Source of the DNA: Phytophthora colocasiae | Lineage: Eukaryota > Oomycota > Peronosporomycetes > Peronosporales > Peronosporaceae | NCBI GenBank assembly: GCA_018806915.1 | Contig: JAGKQI010000088.1 | Coordinates: forward strand, 1,302,001 to 1,366,000 | DNA: 64,000 bases | Direction: 5' to 3' | Shown here: piece by piece, positions 61,028-64,000 of the stretch | How the letters are laid out: the number at the start of each line of letters is the position of its first letter | Position numbering within the stretch: the stretch's first letter is position 1 | Notes under the pieces: generated by a model | Told to the model about the DNA's origin: nothing | Database searches by the model: none | What the model saw: only the letters and a program-made list of their open reading frames with translations | Translations under genes and position numbers: made by a program

Positions 61028-64000
61028 AGATCTCAATGTGTTCATGGACGTCACATCGGTCACTTCCGTCGTCTCCTCAGGCTTGACGTCGGTCGTCTCG
61101 ACCGTCTCGGTGGTCACTTCCGTCACCTCCGTGGTCTCCTCCTCGGTCTCGGTCGTGCCCGTAGTCGGCTTGCGCTTCGGCTTGCGGTGCTTCTTCGACT
61201 TGGGCTTCTTGCCCTCCGTCACATCGGTCTCCTCCACGATCTCCTCCACGATCTCCACCGTCTCGGTCGTCTCCACGGTCACTTCGCTCGTGGACGGCAC
61301 CTCTTCGGTCGTCTCCGTAGTGGTCACCTCCGTCACCTCGGTCACTTCCGTCGTCTCCTCAGGCTTGACCTCGGTCGTCTCGACCGTCTCGGTGGTCACT
61401 TCCGTCACCTCCGTGGTCTCCTCCTCGGTCTCGGTCGTGCCCGCAGTCGGCTTGCGCTTCGGCTTGCGGTGCTTCTTCGACTTGGGCTTCTTGCCCTCCG
61501 TCACATCGGTCTCCTCCACGATCTCCTCCACGATCTCCACCGTCTCGGTCGTCTCCACGGTCACTTCGCTCGTGGACGGCACCTCTTCGGTCGTCTCCGT
61601 AGTGGTCACCTCCGTCACCTCGGTCACTTCCGTCGTCTCCTCAGGCTTGACCTCGGTCGTCTCGACCGTCTCGGTGGTCACTTCCGTCACCTCCGTGGTC
61701 TCCTCCTCGGTCTCGGTCGTGCCCGCAGTCGGCTTGCGCTTCGGCTTGCGGTGCTTCTTCGACTTGGGCTTCTTGCCCTCCGTCACATCGGTCTCCTCCA
61801 CGATCTCCTCCACGATCTCCACCGTCTCGGTCGTCTCCACGGTCACTTCGCTCGTGGACGGCACCTCTTCTGTCGTCTCCGTAGTGGTCACCTCCGTCAC
61901 CTCGGTCACTTCCGTCGTCTCCTCAGGCTTGACCTCGGTCGTCTCGACCGTCTCGGTGGTCACTTCCGTCACCTCCGTGGTCTCCTCCTCGGTCTCGGTC
62001 GTGCCCGCAGTCGGCTTGCGCTTCGGCTTGCGGTGCTTCTTCGACTTGGGCTTCTTGCCCTCCGTCACATCGGTCTCCTCCACGATCTCCTCCACGATCT
62101 CCACCGTCTCGGTCGTCTCCACGGTCACTTCGCTCGTGGACGGCACCTCTTCGGTCGTCTCCGTAGTGGTCACCTCCGTCACCTCGGTCACTTCCGTCGT
62201 CTCCTCAGGCTTGACCTCGGTCGTCTCGACCGTCTCGGTGGTCACTTCCGTCACCTCCGTGGTCTCCTCCTCGGTCTCGGTCGTGCCCGCAGTCGGCTTG
62301 CGCTTCGGCTTGCGGTGCTTCTTCGACTTGGGCTTCTTGCCCTCCGTCACATCGGTCTCCTCCACGATCTCCTCCACGATCTCCACCGTCTCGGTCGTCT
62401 CCACGGTCACTTCGCTCGTGGACGGCACCTCTTCGGTCGTCTCCGTAGTGGTCACCTCCGTCACCTCGGTCACTTCCGTCGTCTCCTCAGGCTTGACCTC
62501 GGTCGTCTCGACCGTCTCGGTGGTCACTTCCGTCACCTCCGTGGTCTCCTCCTCGGTCTCGGTCGTGCCCGCAGTCGGCTTGCGCTTCGGCTTGCGGTGC
62601 TTCTTCGACTTGGGCTTCTTGCCCTCCGTCACATCGGTCTCCTCCACGATCTCTCCACGATCTCCACCGTCTCGGTCGTCTCCACGGTCACTTCGCTCGT
62701 GGACGGCACCTCTTCAGTCGTCTCCGTAGTGGTCACCTCCGTCACCTCGGTCACTTCCGTCGTCTCCTCAGGCCTTGACTCCGGTCGTCTCGACCGTCTC
62801 GGTGGTCACTTCCGTCACCTCCGTGGTCTCCTCCTCGGTCTCAGTCGTGCCCGCAGTCGGCTTGCGCTTCGGCTTGCGGTGCTTCTTCGACTTGGGCTTC
62901 TTGCCCTCCGTCACATCGGTCTCCTCCACGATCTCCTCCACGATCTCCACCGTCTCGGTCGTCTCCACGGTCACTTCGCTCGTGGACGGCACCTCTTCGG
63001 TCGTCTCCGTAGTGGTCACCTCCGTCACCTCGGTCACTTCCGTCGTCTCCTCAGGCTTGACCTCGGTCGTCTCGACCGTCTCGGTGGTCACTTCCGTCAC
63101 CTCCGTGGTCTCCTCCTCGGTCTCGGTCGTGCCCGCAGTCGGCTTGCGCTTCGGCTTGCGGTGCTTCTTCGACTTGGGCTTCTTGCCCTCCGTCACATCG
63201 GTCTCCTCCACGATCTCCTCCACGATCTCCACCGTCTCGGTCGTCTCCACGGTCACTTCGCTCGTGGACGGCACCTCAACCGTCCACAAGCAACTGGTCA
63301 CCTCCGTCACCTCGGTCACTTCCGTCGTCTCCTCAGGCTTGACCTCGGTCGTCTCGACCGTCTCGGTGGTCACTTCCGTCACCTCCGTGGTCTCCTCCTC
63401 GGTCTCGGTCGTGCCCGCAGACGTCCTCGCCTCCCTCGCGATGTGCTTCTTCGACTTGGGCTTCTTGCCCTCCGTCACATCGGTCTCCTCCACGATCTCC
63501 TCCACGATCTCCACCGTCTCGGTCGTCTCCACGGTCACTTCGCTCGTGGACGGCACCTCTTCGGTCGTCTCCGTAGTGGTCACCTCCGTCACCTCGGTCA
63601 CTTCCGTCGTCTCCTCAGGCTTGACCATCGGTCGTCTCGACCGTCTCGGTGGTCACTTCCGTCACCTCCGTGGTCTCCTCCTCGGTCTCGGTCGTGCCCG
63701 CAGTCGGCTTGCGCTTCGGCTTGCGGTGCTTCTTCGACTTGGGCTTCTTGCCCTCCGTCACATCGGTCTCCTCCACGATCTCCTCCACGATCTCCACCGT
63801 CTCGGTCGTCTCCACGGTCACTTCGCTCGTGGACGGCACCTCTTCGGTCGTCTCCGTAGTGGTCACCTCCGTCACCTCGGTCACTTCCGTCGTCTCCTCA
63901 GGCTTGACCTCGGTCGTCTCGACCGTCTCGGTGGTCACTTCCGTCACCTCCGTGGTCTCCTCCTCGGTCTCGGTCGTGCCCGCAGTCGGCTTGCGCTTCG
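61028..64000 (-). repeat. Tandem array B: at least ten copies of a 282-bp (94-residue) unit, cut by the window edge
   Basis: Units of 282 bp repeat from about 61054 to the end. The unit protein has a basic head (EGKKPKSKKHRKPKRKPTAG) and a long Thr/Glu/Val-rich part (TTEVTEVTTETVETTEVKPE; EVPSTSEVTVETTETVEIVE). The array continues beyond 64000. Lesions: a missing C near 62652, indels near 62770-62780, an extra base near 63626, and two patches of unrelated sequence of the same length (about 63275-63295 and 63421-63442). The highly charged, unstructured repeats suggest a spacer or surface/cytoskeletal filament; no function is recognised. Confidence 0.9.

Noticed and set aside
60363..63859. Long plus-strand ORFs of 788 and 957 codons through the tandem arrays
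   Set aside because: They are complements of the repeat units, stay open only because the unit lengths are multiples of three, give Arg/Leu/His- or Val/Ser-only proteins, and do not connect to any unique coding sequence.
58261..64000. CRISPR-like array
   Set aside because: The repeats are directly adjacent, 282-312 bp, coding, and without unique spacers; the host is a eukaryote.

Overview
The window reads as nuclear DNA of an oomycete, most like Phytophthora. Host genes are closely packed, have zero to six short introns (about 55-80 bp, donors mostly GTACGT or GTAAGT), and encode typical eukaryotic housekeeping proteins. These include RPN11, LSm5, prefoldin 6, eL36, mL54, an RBM28-like ribosome-biogenesis factor, a Rad5/HLTF-like helicase, a C20-PUFA-type Delta-12 desaturase and ketopantoate hydroxymethyltransferase. 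There are no bacterial operons, rRNA, tRNA or CRISPR arrays. Protein names come from motif recognition by eye; no database was searched.

Region 1 (1-11565) is repeat-derived. A complete Ty3/gypsy LTR retrotransposon occupies 360-9491: two 460-bp LTRs differing at only four positions, flanked by a perfect 5-bp target duplication (CGACA at 355-359 and 9492-9496). It has a primer binding site, gag, protease, RT, RNase H, integrase, an intact 515-codon ORF on the antisense strand between integrase and the 3' LTR, and a polypurine tract. A truncated hAT transposon interrupts gag, and pol carries several stops and frameshifts. At the gag/protease junction there is a textbook -1 frameshift signal: A AAA AAC, a 7-nt spacer and a 9-bp stem. 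The most unusual property is that the whole element, LTR, sense ORFs and antisense ORF alike, is built from perfect short inverted repeats (arms 6-12 bp, loops 0-15 nt) about every 40 bp. In one family of these hairpins the arms change in a compensatory way.

Region 2 (11566-56730) is gene-dense host DNA: an OTU-like protease, a small DAPIT-like inner-membrane protein, a cyclic nucleotide phosphodiesterase, eL36, FAD2, a Calx-beta membrane protein, RBM28, PINX1, a TPR-AHA1 co-chaperone, a SAP-SURF2 protein, two paralogous Gfo/Idh/MocA dehydrogenases flanking a coiled-coil IQ protein, RPN11, a small acidic protein, CARNMT1, LSM5, mL54, a repeat-helical protein, a VOC protein, a zinc/Ig/WD40/IQ protein, an unknown protein, PanB, an STI1-domain protein, a coiled-coil protein, a membrane protein, a RING-SNF2 helicase, a MiaB-type tRNA methylthiotransferase and prefoldin 6. 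Many pairs are divergent with 100-300 bp between start codons, suggesting shared promoters.

Region 3 (56932-64000, minus strand) is the 3' part of a very large gene that runs off the right edge. Its C-terminal part resembles a degenerate piece of an ABCG/PDR transporter ATPase domain. Ahead of it lie nine 104-residue repeats (312 bp) and at least ten 94-residue Thr/Glu/Val-rich repeats (282 bp). Several 1-bp indels inside the arrays break the frame; they are either repeat-assembly errors or real decay.
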